Assembly (NCBI GenBank): GCA_045546875.1
Contig: JAZQDP010000461.1
Span: 1-25,295 of the forward strand
Direction: 5' to 3'
Origin: RUG11551 sp045546875
Lineage (GTDB): Bacteria; Planctomycetota; Planctomycetia; Pirellulales; Thermoguttaceae
Length of the DNA stretch: 25,295 nt
Below, piece after piece: positions 17,064 to 25,295 of this stretch. Made by a program: the position numbers and the translations under genes. How positions within the stretch are numbered: the first letter of the stretch is position 1; the number at the start of each line of letters is the position of its first letter. The notes below the pieces were generated by a model that did not search any database, was not told where the DNA came from, and worked only from the letters and a program-made list of their open reading frames with translations.

Positions 17064-18152
17064 TCAGCCGTTATTCTTCTGGAAGTCAACCATGAAGTCG
17101 CGCAGAGCGATAACGCCTTCTTCCGGCATGGCGTTGTAAATAGACGCGCGGCAGCCGCCGACGGAACGGTGTCCCTTGAGCGTGCAAAGCCCGTTTTGAG
17201 CCGCTTCGGCAATGAACTTGGCGTCCATTTCCGGCGTTTGCATACGGAACGGAACGTTCATAATCGAACGGCATTCTTTCTTGGCGTGACCGATATAGAA
17301 GCCGTTGGAATTGTCAATGACTTCGTACAGCATCGCAGCTTTGCGCTTGTTGATTTCGTACATGTTCGCCAAACCGCCAATGTCGTTGATAAGCCAATCC
17401 GTTACCAGTTTAACCATATAGATGGCAAACGTCGGCGGGGTGTTGTGCATCGAGCCTTTGCTGTCCTGAAGTTTATAGTCCAACATTGCGGGCAACCCTT
17501 CCGGAACGCGTTCGAGCAGGTCTTCCCTTACAACGATAATCGTAACGCCGGCAGGACCGATGTTTTTCTGAGCGCAAGCGAAAATGCAGCCGTAGTCGTT
17601 GATGTCAATCGGCTTGTGCAGGAAATCAGACGAGGCGTCGCAAAACAGCGGAACTCCATCTGGCGTTTTGGGAGTTTTTTGGAACTGAACGCCCTGAATC
17701 GTTTCGTTGCAGCAGTGATAAACGTAAGCCGCATTCGGGTCAAGATCCAGTTCAGAGTCTTCCGGAGTGCGGATGAAATTGTCAGCGGAACCGTCCCAGC
17801 AAGCGCGAACGGTCGTTTGCGTTTTGGCTTGCCCCATTGCGGTTTTGCTCCACGTGCCGTTGACGATATAGTCAGCAGACTTGCCCTTGGCGAAGTTCAT
17901 CGGAAGCATGGCAAACTGAAGGCTTGCGCCTCCCTGCAAGAACAGGACTTTGTAGTTGGACGGGATATTGAGCAACTGACGGAGATTCGCTTCTGCCGCG
18001 CCGATGATTTCTTCAAACGGCTTGGAACGGTGGCTCATTTCCAAAACGGACATGCCGCTGTTGTTGTAATTGAGCATTTCTTCCTGCGCCTTTTTCAGAG
18101 CGGGAAGGGGAAGCATAGCTGGTCCAGCTGAAAAATTGTAAATTCGTTCCAT
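17064..18152 (-). CDS. serC: Phosphoserine aminotransferase
   Basis: A 362-residue class V PLP aminotransferase that converts 3-phosphohydroxypyruvate and glutamate to O-phosphoserine, the second step of serine synthesis. It also acts in pyridoxal phosphate synthesis in many bacteria. The N-terminal NFSAGPAMLP block and HRSKPFEEI (41-49) are typical. Trp101 in NGTWS stacks on PLP, and Lys196 in ACAQKNIGPAG forms the Schiff base. The C-terminal KGHRSVGGCRASIYNAMPEEGV block completes the family signature. Length is normal. It starts 37 nt after rnc on the same strand and ends at a clear terminator. Serine made here feeds the cysteine/transsulfuration genes elsewhere in the window. Confidence 0.96.
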   Translation of the reverse strand: MERIYNFSAGPAMLPLPALKKAQEEMLNYNNSGMSVLEMSHRSKPFEEIIGAAEANLRQLLNIPSNYKVLFLQGGASLQFAMLPMNFAKGKSADYIVNGTWSKTAMGQAKTQTTVRACWDGSADNFIRTPEDSELDLDPNAAYVYHCCNETIQGVQFQKTPKTPDGVPLFCDASSDFLHKPIDINDYGCIFACAQKNIGPAGVTIIVVREDLLERVPEGLPAMLDYKLQDSKGSMHNTPPTFAIYMVKLVTDWLINDIGGLANMYEINKRKAAMLYEVIDNSNGFYIGHAKKECRSIMNVPFRMQTPEMDAKFIAEAAQNGLCTLKGHRSVGGCRASIYNAMPEEGVIALRDFMVDFQKNNG

Positions 18153-18189
18153 AATAAATTAAATGATAAAGGGATAAAGGAAGGATACC

Positions 18190-18966
18190 CTAGTCGTCTG
18201 ATGGGTATATTGGTTTTTGACCGTCGAGCACGCACATCGCGTTTTCTGCGGCACGCTGTTCTGCTTCTTTTTTAGATTTCGCCCACGCTGAGGGGTAATA
18301 ATACCCTCCAACTTTTACTGCAACCTTAAAACACTTTGCGTGTTCCGGTCCTTGAACGTCTAACAGCGCATACACAGGCATTTTCCCGTGTTCTTTTTGA
18401 ATGCGGTTTTGAAGAGCGGCTTTGAAATTCTCACCCTCTTTACCGTTAATAGCGTCTTCAACGTGCGAAATGAAAAAACGTTCTACGTAATCTTGCGCCG
18501 TTTCAAAATCGCTATCGAGGTAAATCGCTCCGATTATCGCCTCTTGGAGGTTTGCCAATAACGACATGGGCATGTCTTGATTGCTTTTCGACATACCGCG
18601 CCCAAGATGAAGAAATCGACCTATTCCTTGACTTTGACTCACTAAAGCGCACGTCTGGCGACTGACAACGCTTGACTTGATTTTAGTCATTTCGCCTTCC
18701 TGAAAATCAGGATATTCGCAAAATAAATACGTGCAAATCGTTAGCCCCAAAACAGAATCGCCAAGGAACTCCAGCCGTTCGTTGGATTTACTGCGACAAA
18801 CCGCGCCGGAGGAATGAGTTAACGCTTCTTCCAGCAGGCTTTTGTCGTCAAACGTATAGCCTAAAACGCGTTCGCATGCGGCAATATCAGGGTTGTCGTA
18901 TGCATCGTTCGACAGATAATCTGCCGAATCGTCATAATCGTCTGAATATCGATGCGAACCAGTCAT
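18190..18966 (-). CDS. rnc: Ribonuclease III
   Basis: A 258-residue double-strand-specific endonuclease that processes rRNA precursors and cleaves structured RNAs. The signature NERLEFLGDSVLG (62-74) gives the metal-binding Glu66 and Asp70. The second catalytic patch is LLANLQEAIIGAIYLD with Glu142; the position of E. coli Asp114 appears to be Asn139. A dsRNA-binding domain follows at about residues 181-250 (FKAALQNRIQKEHGKMPVYALL ... KKEAEQRAAENA). The first 26 residues are an acidic, Tyr/Ser-rich extension absent from the shorter E. coli enzyme. It leads a unit with serC. A possible promoter (TTGAAT 19006-19001, TATTTT 18984-18979) would leave almost no leader. Confidence 0.95.
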   Translation of the reverse strand: MTGSHRYSDDYDDSADYLSNDAYDNPDIAACERVLGYTFDDKSLLEEALTHSSGAVCRSKSNERLEFLGDSVLGLTICTYLFCEYPDFQEGEMTKIKSSVVSRQTCALVSQSQGIGRFLHLGRGMSKSNQDMPMSLLANLQEAIIGAIYLDSDFETAQDYVERFFISHVEDAINGKEGENFKAALQNRIQKEHGKMPVYALLDVQGPEHAKCFKVAVKVGGYYYPSAWAKSKKEAEQRAAENAMCVLDGQKPIYPSDD

Positions 18967-19558
18967 ATTAATTTAGGTAAAATATTCCGCGCAGTTAAAA
19001 ATTCAAGCGCAGATTCTTATAAATTTTTGGCAATAGAAGCAAACTTGACAAACTCCTATTTCGTAAATATAATAAATATATTATAAAGAAGAATAAAATT
19101 AGTAAAGCCCCCCCACGCAGGGGAAGAATACGAACTTGAGGTGCGTCAAAATTTGAGGTGCAAAATAAAGAAAGATTGAAGAACACAATAAAAACCAGGG
19201 TTGTCATCAGAATCGCGTTAGCGATTCAATATTAATAGCCGTGGGTGAAACCCACGGACAGCGAAAGACCCAAATAAAAACTTCGATAAATTCCGTTTTT
19301 CCTTCTATCGGAGCAGAGCTTCCGATAGAAGAAAAAACAGGTTGACTCGTTTAAAATGGAGCACGGATTCGTGCATGTTTTTGTTTTTTGTTCCTTATTC
19401 CGTGGGTTAAAACCCACGGCTACTGACATTCAACCGCGAGCGCGGTTGGGGGTAAATTTTCATCCCTCGGCTACGCTCCCTGGCTCGCCTAAAGTCCACC
19501 AATTTGACGCTGGAAAAAATCGAGCGCATCCTGCGAACTTTTGACCTTAACAACCATT
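18967..19558. repeat. Divergent spacer with paired inverted palindromes
   Basis: No gene is supported. The stretch holds hairpin AATCGC/GCGATT (19211-19226), hairpin CCGTGGGT/ACCCACGG (19239-19257), an 11-bp perfect hairpin CTTCTATCGGA/TCCGATAGAAG (19302-19331) and hairpin CCGTGGGTT/AACCCACGG (19400-19419). TAGCCGTGGGT (19236-19246) recurs inverted at 19412-19422, so the two outer hairpins flank the middle one symmetrically. This resembles a small non-autonomous element or a pair of REP-like units. Hydrophobic short frames here are products of A+T-rich sequence. Confidence 0.5.
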
Positions 19559-20920
19559 ATGAAAACTCGCTATACCCTGCTATCCGTTTTATTTGTATGT
19601 TTAACTTTTGCCTTTTGTATAACCGGCATAGGCGCCGAAGATGAAGCGGCTATCAATCAGGCAAAGGGGCTTTCACGCGCCTTTCGCGCCGCAACTAAAA
19701 AGGCATTGCCTGCCGTCGTTCAGATTAAAAATTCCAATAATATCGAAATGCCGGCAATTGGTTCTGGCGTTATCATAGAAGCAAACGGGACAATCCTGAC
19801 CAACAATCACGTTACGGAAGATGAAAAAGTCCTGTACGTTCAACTTACCGACGGTCGAATTTACAAAGTCCTGCAGGTCAGAACCGACCCCTACACCGAC
19901 TTGGCTGTTTTACAGATCAAACCTGAAGAAAACTTGCCATTCGCCAAGCTGGGCGATTCCGACGTTATCGACATCGGCGACTGGGTGCTGGCAATCGGAG
20001 CGCCATTTTCTCTTGACCAATCTGTCAGCGCCGGCATTATTAGCGCCAAAGACCGTTCCATCGAAGAGATGCCGCGCACGACGATGATTCAGACCGATGC
20101 CGCCATCAATCCCGGCAACTCCGGAGGTCCGTTAATTAACCTGGACGGCGAGGTTATTGGCATTACATCGTCAATTTACACAACAAAAGGAAGCTACGAA
20201 GGCGTCAGTTTTGCCATTCCGTCCAATACCGCTCGATGGGCAAGCAGCGAACTGCTTTTATACGGGAAAGTTCGCCGTTCGTATTTAGGCGTCGCCACGT
20301 CGCCGGTGCCGCCGCAAACGATTCGCGCGATGGGAATTCCAATTCGTCCCGCGGTGAAAATCGCTCGATTCCTTCCCAACAGTCCTGCGGAAAAGTCCGG
20401 CTTGAAAATTGGAGACATCATTCTCGAATACAACGGTCAACCCGTCAAAACGGCGGCTGACCTGCAACGACTGGTCGAACAGACGGTTGCTGGAACTGTA
20501 GGGAAAATAACGATTTATCGCGCTAACGGCAAGCCATCTCCGTTGATGATGGTTCAAGTCAAAGTGGCATCCATGCCGAATGATTTCCTGAAACACGCCT
20601 CGGAACTTAACGGCGGAGAAGACATTCAGGTTTTCCAGTCTGACGAACTCGGTTTTTCCGCCATTGACCTGCACCATCAATTGGCTGGACAGATCAACGC
20701 AACGCCACATACAGGAATATACATCATGGACGTAACGCAGAATTCTCCTGCCATGCGCGCCGGGTTGCGAAAAGGCATAATTATTCAGTCGTGCAACGGT
20801 ATAAAAACCTGGACGGTAAACGAATTCGTTAACGCAATCGAACGCGCTGACCTTACGCGAGGAATTATACTAACTGTACTGGTAAACGGACGAGCCGGCT
20901 CGGTTGTACTGAGAAAATAA
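19559..20920 (+). CDS. Periplasmic HtrA/DegP-type serine protease with two PDZ domains
   Basis: A 453-residue S1C protease for quality control of exported proteins. A Sec signal peptide (residues 1-26, cleavage after GIGA) precedes the trypsin-like domain, whose triad is His84 in TNNHV, Asp114 in DPYTDLAV and Ser188 in NPGNSGGP. PDZ1 (about 241-345) contains the YLGV carboxylate loop, and PDZ2 (about 365-453) ends the chain. The linker between protease domain and PDZ1 is standard. The start chosen is ATG 19559, which gives a good signal peptide; the frame is open from a TTG at 19541. No ribosome binding site is evident. It is transcribed alone and divergently from rnc-serC. Confidence 0.92.
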   Translation: MKTRYTLLSVLFVCLTFAFCITGIGAEDEAAINQAKGLSRAFRAATKKALPAVVQIKNSNNIEMPAIGSGVIIEANGTILTNNHVTEDEKVLYVQLTDGRIYKVLQVRTDPYTDLAVLQIKPEENLPFAKLGDSDVIDIGDWVLAIGAPFSLDQSVSAGIISAKDRSIEEMPRTTMIQTDAAINPGNSGGPLINLDGEVIGITSSIYTTKGSYEGVSFAIPSNTARWASSELLLYGKVRRSYLGVATSPVPPQTIRAMGIPIRPAVKIARFLPNSPAEKSGLKIGDIILEYNGQPVKTAADLQRLVEQTVAGTVGKITIYRANGKPSPLMMVQVKVASMPNDFLKHASELNGGEDIQVFQSDELGFSAIDLHHQLAGQINATPHTGIYIMDVTQNSPAMRAGLRKGIIIQSCNGIKTWTVNEFVNAIERADLTRGIILTVLVNGRAGSVVLRK

Positions 20921-20974
20921 CCGACGGTTCATTGCCAAGGAGAGAGCGTAGTTCCACATCAATGTTAGATGAAA

Positions 20975-21010
20975 AAAGGCGTACCGCATTTCACAACGGA
21001 TAACGCCTTT
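20975..21010. terminator. Hairpin between the protease gene and parA
   Basis: AAAGGCGT (20975-20982) pairs with ACGCCTTT (21003-21010). It lies 55 nt after the protease stop. The T-run on the plus strand is short, so termination is only likely. Confidence 0.45.
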
Positions 21011-21078
21011 GTGCTCTAATTGCCGCATTTTTCCCATTTTCCCATTCTGATCCTGCTCGGTTCACATTAAAATTGCTC

Positions 21079-21107
21079 TTTTCTCAAAGGCGGAATTATG
21101 CTATAAT
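21079..21107 (+). promoter_or_regulatory. Extended -10 promoter of parAB, possibly leaderless
   Basis: TGCTATAAT (21099-21107) is a perfect extended -10; the -35 (TTTTCT, 21079-21084) is weak with a 17-nt spacer. The -10 ends only 8 nt before the parA ATG at 21116. The transcript should therefore begin at or within two nucleotides of the start codon. Confidence 0.6.
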
Positions 21108-21115
21108 TCGTCGCA

Positions 21116-21862
21116 ATGAGTCATATAATATGCGTAGTCAATCAGAAAGGCGGCGTTGGAAAGACAACCACAGCGGTAAATCTTGCTGCGGCTTTGGCAT
21201 ACTCTAATTGTCAGACGCTTTTGATTGACCTTGACCCGCAATGCAACGCTACCAGCGCGTTGGGAAGCGAACCGCTAAAGAGCCATCCGCTGGCAACAGG
21301 GCAGCCATGGAAGCAGTCTCTTGTCAGTACCGGCATAGGTCGTCTTGATTTGCTTCCTGGAGCGCGAACGTTGGCAGATATTCAGGCTCTCAATGAAGAG
21401 GATTCTATCCAGACGAAACGTCTGCGAGACACTCTTTCGTATGATTTGAGCGGTTATGAATACGTTTTAATCGACTCTCCCCCAAGCGTGGGAACGCTAA
21501 CAAAAACTGCTCTTACCACCAGCGAAGAAATACTCATGCCAATCCAGTGCGAGTTTTTCGCCATGGAAGGGTTGGTTCACATGGTAGAGCTTATCGCGCG
21601 CGTCCGCAACTCTCAGCGTCATAATTTGGAGTTTGCGGGGGTGGTTTTAACGATGGTCGATTACAATCTGGATTTAACGCGCGAAGTTGAAAATGACGTG
21701 CGAAACTTTTTTGGAGAAATTGTGTTCCGAACGGTAATTCCTCGGGACGTGTCCCTGGCGGAGGCGTCCAGTTTCGGAAAGAACATATTTGAATACGCGC
21801 CTCGCAGTCGGGCAGCGCGCGCGTATCGCGAACTTTGCATGGAGGTAATGGATCGTGGCTAG
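21116..21862 (+). CDS. parA: ParA family chromosome-partitioning ATPase (Soj)
   Basis: A 248-residue deviant Walker-type ATPase that binds DNA non-specifically as an ATP dimer and moves ParB-parS complexes. The deviant Walker A motif is KGGVGKTTT (11-19), with signature Lys11 and Lys16. Asp40 lies in LLIDLDPQCNATSALG, and Walker B is in YVLIDSPPS. The short length and absence of an N-terminal DNA-binding extension fit the chromosomal (Soj) type. It has no Shine-Dalgarno sequence and a -10 element 8 nt upstream. It overlaps parB by 8 nt, so the two are coupled. No parS-like palindrome (TGTTTCACGTGAAACA type) was found nearby. Confidence 0.95.
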   Translation: MSHIICVVNQKGGVGKTTTAVNLAAALAYSNCQTLLIDLDPQCNATSALGSEPLKSHPLATGQPWKQSLVSTGIGRLDLLPGARTLADIQALNEEDSIQTKRLRDTLSYDLSGYEYVLIDSPPSVGTLTKTALTTSEEILMPIQCEFFAMEGLVHMVELIARVRNSQRHNLEFAGVVLTMVDYNLDLTREVENDVRNFFGEIVFRTVIPRDVSLAEASSFGKNIFEYAPRSRAARAYRELCMEVMDRG

Positions 21863-22922
21863 GGAAAAGCGATTAGAAAAACGGTTAGGACGCGGCATCG
21901 TGGCGATGATTAATCAGGCGTCACAAGCTATGAAAGATGCGGATCAACAGGTTGACGGGCAGGATGCGTTCGGCTCATGGACTCCCCAAATCAGCGCAGT
22001 CGATACACAAAGCCCCGCTGTCAACTCCACGCCTGCGTCTGCAAATACGGCTCAGCAATCTACTGAACAAACAGACATTATCCATTATTTAGACACCAAT
22101 CTCATAGACGCCAACCAGTTTCAGCCGCGTATTGAATTTGAAGAGATTGAAGAATTAGGACAAAGCTTGAACGAATACGGATTGCTTCAGCCCGTTGTCG
22201 TTCGCGAGGAACCTAACGGCCGCTACGAACTGGTTGCGGGGGAAAGACGTCTGCGCGCGGCAATGCAAATTGGGTGGCAGCGCATACCGGCGTTAATTAT
22301 CGACGCTAACGATCAGGCTTCGGCAAAACTTTCTCTTGTTGAAAACGATCAGCGAAAAAATCTCAATGCAATCGAAAGAGCGAAAGCGCTTAAAACGCTT
22401 ATGGACTGTCAAGGCTGTACGCAGGAAGCGCTTGCGAAAGACCTTTGCATGGATCGATCCACCGTTGCTAACCTCATTCGACTGCTCGACCTTCCGCAGG
22501 ATTTGCAAGACGCCATTCTTAAAAACACAATTTCTGCCGCTCATGGTCGAGCGCTGCTGCCGTTAAAAGACGCACAGCTTCAAAGAGAATTCATGGATCG
22601 AATCGTTGACGAGCATCTGTCCGCTCATCAGGTTGAAGATATGGTTCGTGAGTTCCTCAATAACGACGAACAGGAAAACGATCAGAAAAACGTTATTCCG
22701 TTCCCGCAGCCTGAAAAGAGCAAACAGTCCGCCCAACTGGCGGATCTGGAAAAAGCCATGTATTCTTCGATGGGTATGAAAGTCAAATTGACTCAGGGAA
22801 CGGGCGGAAAAGGCAAGATGACAATTTCGTTTAAAAATCACGCCCAGTTTGAACGCTTGCAAAGCGTGTTGATGTCAGGCGACTTCTCAGACGTTATTGA
22901 AAAGCAGCGCAAATCAGCATAA
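21855..22922 (+). CDS. parB: ParB family chromosome-partitioning protein (Spo0J)
   Basis: A 355-residue CTP-dependent DNA clamp that loads at parS. The N-terminal KRLEKRLGRGIVAMI holds the Arg/Lys-rich LGRG segment that stimulates ParA. A long Gln/Ser/Ala-rich linker of about 55 residues follows. The ParB/sulfiredoxin domain (residues 80-165) has GERRLRAA (129-136) and ENDQRKNLNAIERA (163-176). The parS-binding helix-turn-helix is TQEALAKDLCMDRSTVANLIRLLDLP (189-214), and the C-terminal dimerisation domain ends the chain. It starts with GTG 21855 overlapping the end of parA. The stop is 77 nt from the convergent lipoprotein gene. Confidence 0.95.
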   Translation: MAREKRLEKRLGRGIVAMINQASQAMKDADQQVDGQDAFGSWTPQISAVDTQSPAVNSTPASANTAQQSTEQTDIIHYLDTNLIDANQFQPRIEFEEIEELGQSLNEYGLLQPVVVREEPNGRYELVAGERRLRAAMQIGWQRIPALIIDANDQASAKLSLVENDQRKNLNAIERAKALKTLMDCQGCTQEALAKDLCMDRSTVANLIRLLDLPQDLQDAILKNTISAAHGRALLPLKDAQLQREFMDRIVDEHLSAHQVEDMVREFLNNDEQENDQKNVIPFPQPEKSKQSAQLADLEKAMYSSMGMKVKLTQGTGGKGKMTISFKNHAQFERLQSVLMSGDFSDVIEKQRKSA

Positions 22923-22940
22923 AAACAGATAGCAATCAGC

Positions 22941-22976
22941 AGGCAGCAGGGAATGTTAAACTACTGCCTGCTGCCT
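22941..22976. terminator. Hairpin and direct repeat between convergent genes
   Basis: AGGCAGCAGG (22941-22950) and CCTGCTGCCT (22967-22976) form a perfect 10-bp stem. CTACTGCCTGC occurs twice (22961-22971 and 22982-22992). It lies between the convergent parB and lipoprotein genes, where a bidirectional terminator would be expected, though T-runs are missing. Confidence 0.45.
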
Positions 22977-22999
22977 CTTGCCTACTGCCTGCACTCTTC

Positions 23000-25120
23000 T
23001 CAGTTACTCGAGTGAGTGCGAATTGACAAGACCTGAATATACCCTTTTGCCGGTTCTTTTTGGTCTTCTTTAGTCTGTCCGACAACGGGGACGCGAATAT
23101 CCATAGATTCTGTACATTCAGGGTTCGTATACTCAAACCACAGCGCGCCGCGGTCGGACGAATTAGCGGTGTTAAACCGCAGCTTTGCTGAAGAATCTCC
23201 GTATTTAACCTTCTGAAAAACCATTCCAGCAGGACCGTCCCATTGGAATTGTACAAAATGAACTTCTACCGGATCAATTTGAATCCCTTGAATATCGCTT
23301 GTTCTTTCGTTGGGTAAAACCATGTGGTATTCACTAATAATGTGAGCGTCTTCAGGCAGAGTAAAGAGAACTCTCGACTTGTAGTTATCCACATTGATAT
23401 TAAGAGCCTTTTGAACGGCAGCCGCGGCAAGACAACGTTCCATCTGCATTTTCACTGCTCGACGAACGAATTCCATCCACTCCGCCTGCAGAGCAATTTG
23501 ACGCTCTTTAGCCGGATTGATTTTCTGTCTGCTGGAAATAGGTCTTTTTCGCTGAGCCGGCGGGAGAACGTTACGCTTGATCTTTTTGAGTTCCAAAAGC
23601 AAACCAAAATCTACTGGCATATACCCCATCAGAGGGCTTTTTTCCATATTTGCCGGACCGTCTTGATATATTGTAGTAAAGTATTCGCTCCAATACTGAC
23701 GCTGACCGACAAGAGGCAACGCCAACAGGAACCGGGTATTAGCGTCTTTATCGCGATTTCTGAACTCTAAAGAGTTTTCCCACGTCTGCTTTTGACGAGC
23801 GATAAACTCGTTTTGCCATACAACGTCCAGAATCATCGTGGCGTATTGAGGACGATAAGCCATCATTCGGAACGAGTCGTTGATTTGAGTGTCTTGATAC
23901 GGCTCAATTTTCCAGGACTTCTTCTGGTTTTGATTATCGTCCGGATTTTGCGCTGTTTCTTCAGCTTGGTCACTTTGTTCCTGATCGCTTTCGGCATTGG
24001 GAGTTTCGCTGTTGTAGGCTTCGTTTGAACGAAGGAACGGATTTAACGACAGCACTTTCTGAACGTCTGCCGGGTCTGGTTTTCCAGACATAGCCGCTTG
24101 ATTGGTAACGGACGCAAACGCACCTGTTGAGCAATCAAGGAAATAGCGTTCCACTTTATCTCGATTGTTTGGATCGAGAAGGTTGGGAGCCATATAAATT
24201 TTATGCATACATTGGATATTTCCCGCCAATCCGGAAATGAGATAAGGAACCGCCAGCGAATACAATTCGCGGTCTTCCGGGTGCGCAATAATATAGTCAG
24301 CAACGCGTTCGCGGAATTCCGGGTCGGAATTCTTTTTCATCCATTCGATTGCCATCGTTCTGACTTGAGTTGTCGTTATACGACGTTTTTCATCCTTGGG
24401 AGGAAGAACCGGCTTAAGGAAAACTCCAGGCTGGGTTATCATCTGATAAATCAAGTCCAGATTGTTGCTTCTGGGATGCGAAAGAATCGTCTGAACGATA
24501 TTTCTCTCGATATCGGATTCGTCATCGACGGTTTGGCGTCTCTGAACCAGATCAACCATCAGTTTCCAGGCGGCATCGTCTCCGTTCTGCCCCAAAATTT
24601 CGATAATGGCGGCAATTGTACGGGAATTGAGCGTCGGAATGCTTCTGATTTTATCCTCTTGCTCTTTAACTTTCCGTTTGTATTCCCGTTCCAGTTTGTT
24701 TTTCTCCTGAGGGGTTGTATCTTCGGTATAAACCGGTTTTGGAATTTCAGGCATTTCCGGAATCGGCAACGGGGTCAAAATCGAACGCAAGATTTCGACC
24801 GCGCTTGCGGCAGAGGGCTTGTTTTCAAACGGAGCGCCTAACAATTCACAGGCTTCGTCCAAACGTGGATTGCCTTCCTCTCGGGCGCGATAAAATTCTT
24901 TTCGACCCCATTGCGACAGATCCTGCGGCAACGGCGGCTTGGGCGGCAGTGCGGGGCGCTCTTCAACGACAGGCTTTGGAGGCTCCTTTTTCTTGGGTTC
25001 CTTCTTCGGTTTCTTTGTAGAGCTGGGTTTTGGCTTCGGTTTGGGACCGCAAGACATGCCGCCAAAACATACGCCAAGAGCTAACAAAATTGCGAGGAAA
25101 ATTTTGAATGAAAATTTCAT
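23000..25120 (-). CDS. Large putative lipoprotein of unknown function
   Basis: A 706-residue exported protein. An N-terminal hydrophobic segment (residues 5-22) ends at GMSC (Cys24), a weak lipobox, so lipidation is likely but not certain. A Lys/Pro-rich linker (25-66) of the PKPKP type follows, which could reach through or bind the cell wall. The middle (about 70-370) is largely helical with HEAT-like repeats in appearance, then comes an acidic/Gln-rich insert near 375-405 (ESDQEQSDQAEETAQNPDDN), then a longer conserved-looking C-terminal part. No enzymatic motif was recognised. The start chosen is ATG 25120, because the segment upstream of it is not needed for the signal. It converges on parB. 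Confidence 0.75.
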   Translation of the reverse strand: MKFSFKIFLAILLALGVCFGGMSCGPKPKPKPSSTKKPKKEPKKKEPPKPVVEERPALPPKPPLPQDLSQWGRKEFYRAREEGNPRLDEACELLGAPFENKPSAASAVEILRSILTPLPIPEMPEIPKPVYTEDTTPQEKNKLEREYKRKVKEQEDKIRSIPTLNSRTIAAIIEILGQNGDDAAWKLMVDLVQRRQTVDDESDIERNIVQTILSHPRSNNLDLIYQMITQPGVFLKPVLPPKDEKRRITTTQVRTMAIEWMKKNSDPEFRERVADYIIAHPEDRELYSLAVPYLISGLAGNIQCMHKIYMAPNLLDPNNRDKVERYFLDCSTGAFASVTNQAAMSGKPDPADVQKVLSLNPFLRSNEAYNSETPNAESDQEQSDQAEETAQNPDDNQNQKKSWKIEPYQDTQINDSFRMMAYRPQYATMILDVVWQNEFIARQKQTWENSLEFRNRDKDANTRFLLALPLVGQRQYWSEYFTTIYQDGPANMEKSPLMGYMPVDFGLLLELKKIKRNVLPPAQRKRPISSRQKINPAKERQIALQAEWMEFVRRAVKMQMERCLAAAAVQKALNINVDNYKSRVLFTLPEDAHIISEYHMVLPNERTSDIQGIQIDPVEVHFVQFQWDGPAGMVFQKVKYGDSSAKLRFNTANSSDRGALWFEYTNPECTESMDIRVPVVGQTKEDQKEPAKGYIQVLSIRTHSSN

Positions 25121-25235
25121 AACAACAAACAGGTTAAAGTAGTGTATAAAAGTATAAATATATATCGGCAAGGTTGACCAAACGCAAACGATTTTCGCCC
25201 GCGTCTGTTCGACCAGCCAGCTTCACCTATTATTC

Positions 25236-25241
25236 ATTATA
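25236..25241 (-). promoter_or_regulatory. Possible -10 element of the lipoprotein gene
   Basis: TATAAT on the minus strand, about 115 nt before the ATG at 25120; no convincing -35. The leader contains no recognisable ribosome binding site. Confidence 0.35.
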
Positions 25242-25295
25242 ACCTATTACTGTTTAAAATCCAGACATAGAGGTCGAAAAAAACAAAAAAAAATA

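Noticed and set aside
18995..19207. 70-codon hydrophobic frame on the minus strand
   Set aside because: Hydrophobicity follows from A+T-rich sequence, and the frame crosses a G+C hairpin; no ribosome binding site.
21011..21115. parS site near parAB
   Set aside because: No palindrome close to TGTTTCACGTGAAACA was found in or near the operon.

Overview
The window looks like a chromosomal segment of a bacterium of about 45% G+C, most likely a planctomycete or close PVC relative. This rests on a 23S-5S rRNA unit with its own promoter and no 16S gene beside it, long intergenic spacers full of short palindromes, a mix of Shine-Dalgarno and non-SD starts, and a lysine/proline-rich lipoprotein. No phage, insertion sequence or CRISPR array was seen. 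The taxonomic call is inference.

Layout. Positions 1-339 hold the 5' part of a minus-strand membrane protein cut by the window edge. Positions 712-4034 carry a minus-strand 5S/23S unit with promoter and precursor processing stems. Positions 4678-10685 are a minus-strand sulfur amino acid and small-molecule block: metY (O-acetylhomoserine sulfhydrylase), an esterase/ATP-grasp pair behind a consensus promoter, and a CBS-like/cystathionine gamma-lyase-like pair. That last pair sits behind a roughly 390-nt leader with a 32-codon ORF ending in a Met/Cys run, a competing antiterminator and an intrinsic terminator: apparently ribosome-mediated attenuation. A small membrane-anchored protein of unknown function follows on the plus strand (10913-11422).

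Positions 11869-16860 form a ferrous-iron regulon on the plus strand: DUF3793 protein, flavodoxin, DtxR-family regulator, FeoA, FeoB (with a coiled-coil insert) and a Cys-rich FeoB-associated membrane peptide. Four palindromes of the TTAG-N6-CTAA type, or variants of it, sit at the promoters of the units and are probably the operators of the regulator encoded between them. The first promoter is followed after about 85 nt by a strong intrinsic terminator, so it may make a metal-controlled small RNA or an attenuated leader.

Positions 16978-18966 carry serC and rnc (minus), 19559-20920 a DegP/HtrA-type periplasmic protease (plus), 21116-22922 parA-parB (plus, overlapping), and 23000-25120 a large putative lipoprotein (minus) converging on parB.

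The sulfur genes allow direct sulfhydrylation of acetylhomoserine and transsulfuration through cystathionine, which fits control by a leader peptide reading both Met and Cys codons. The iron genes form one uptake module with its own regulator and a flavodoxin that can replace ferredoxin when iron is short. RNase III is the expected enzyme for the long double-stranded 23S processing stem in the same window.
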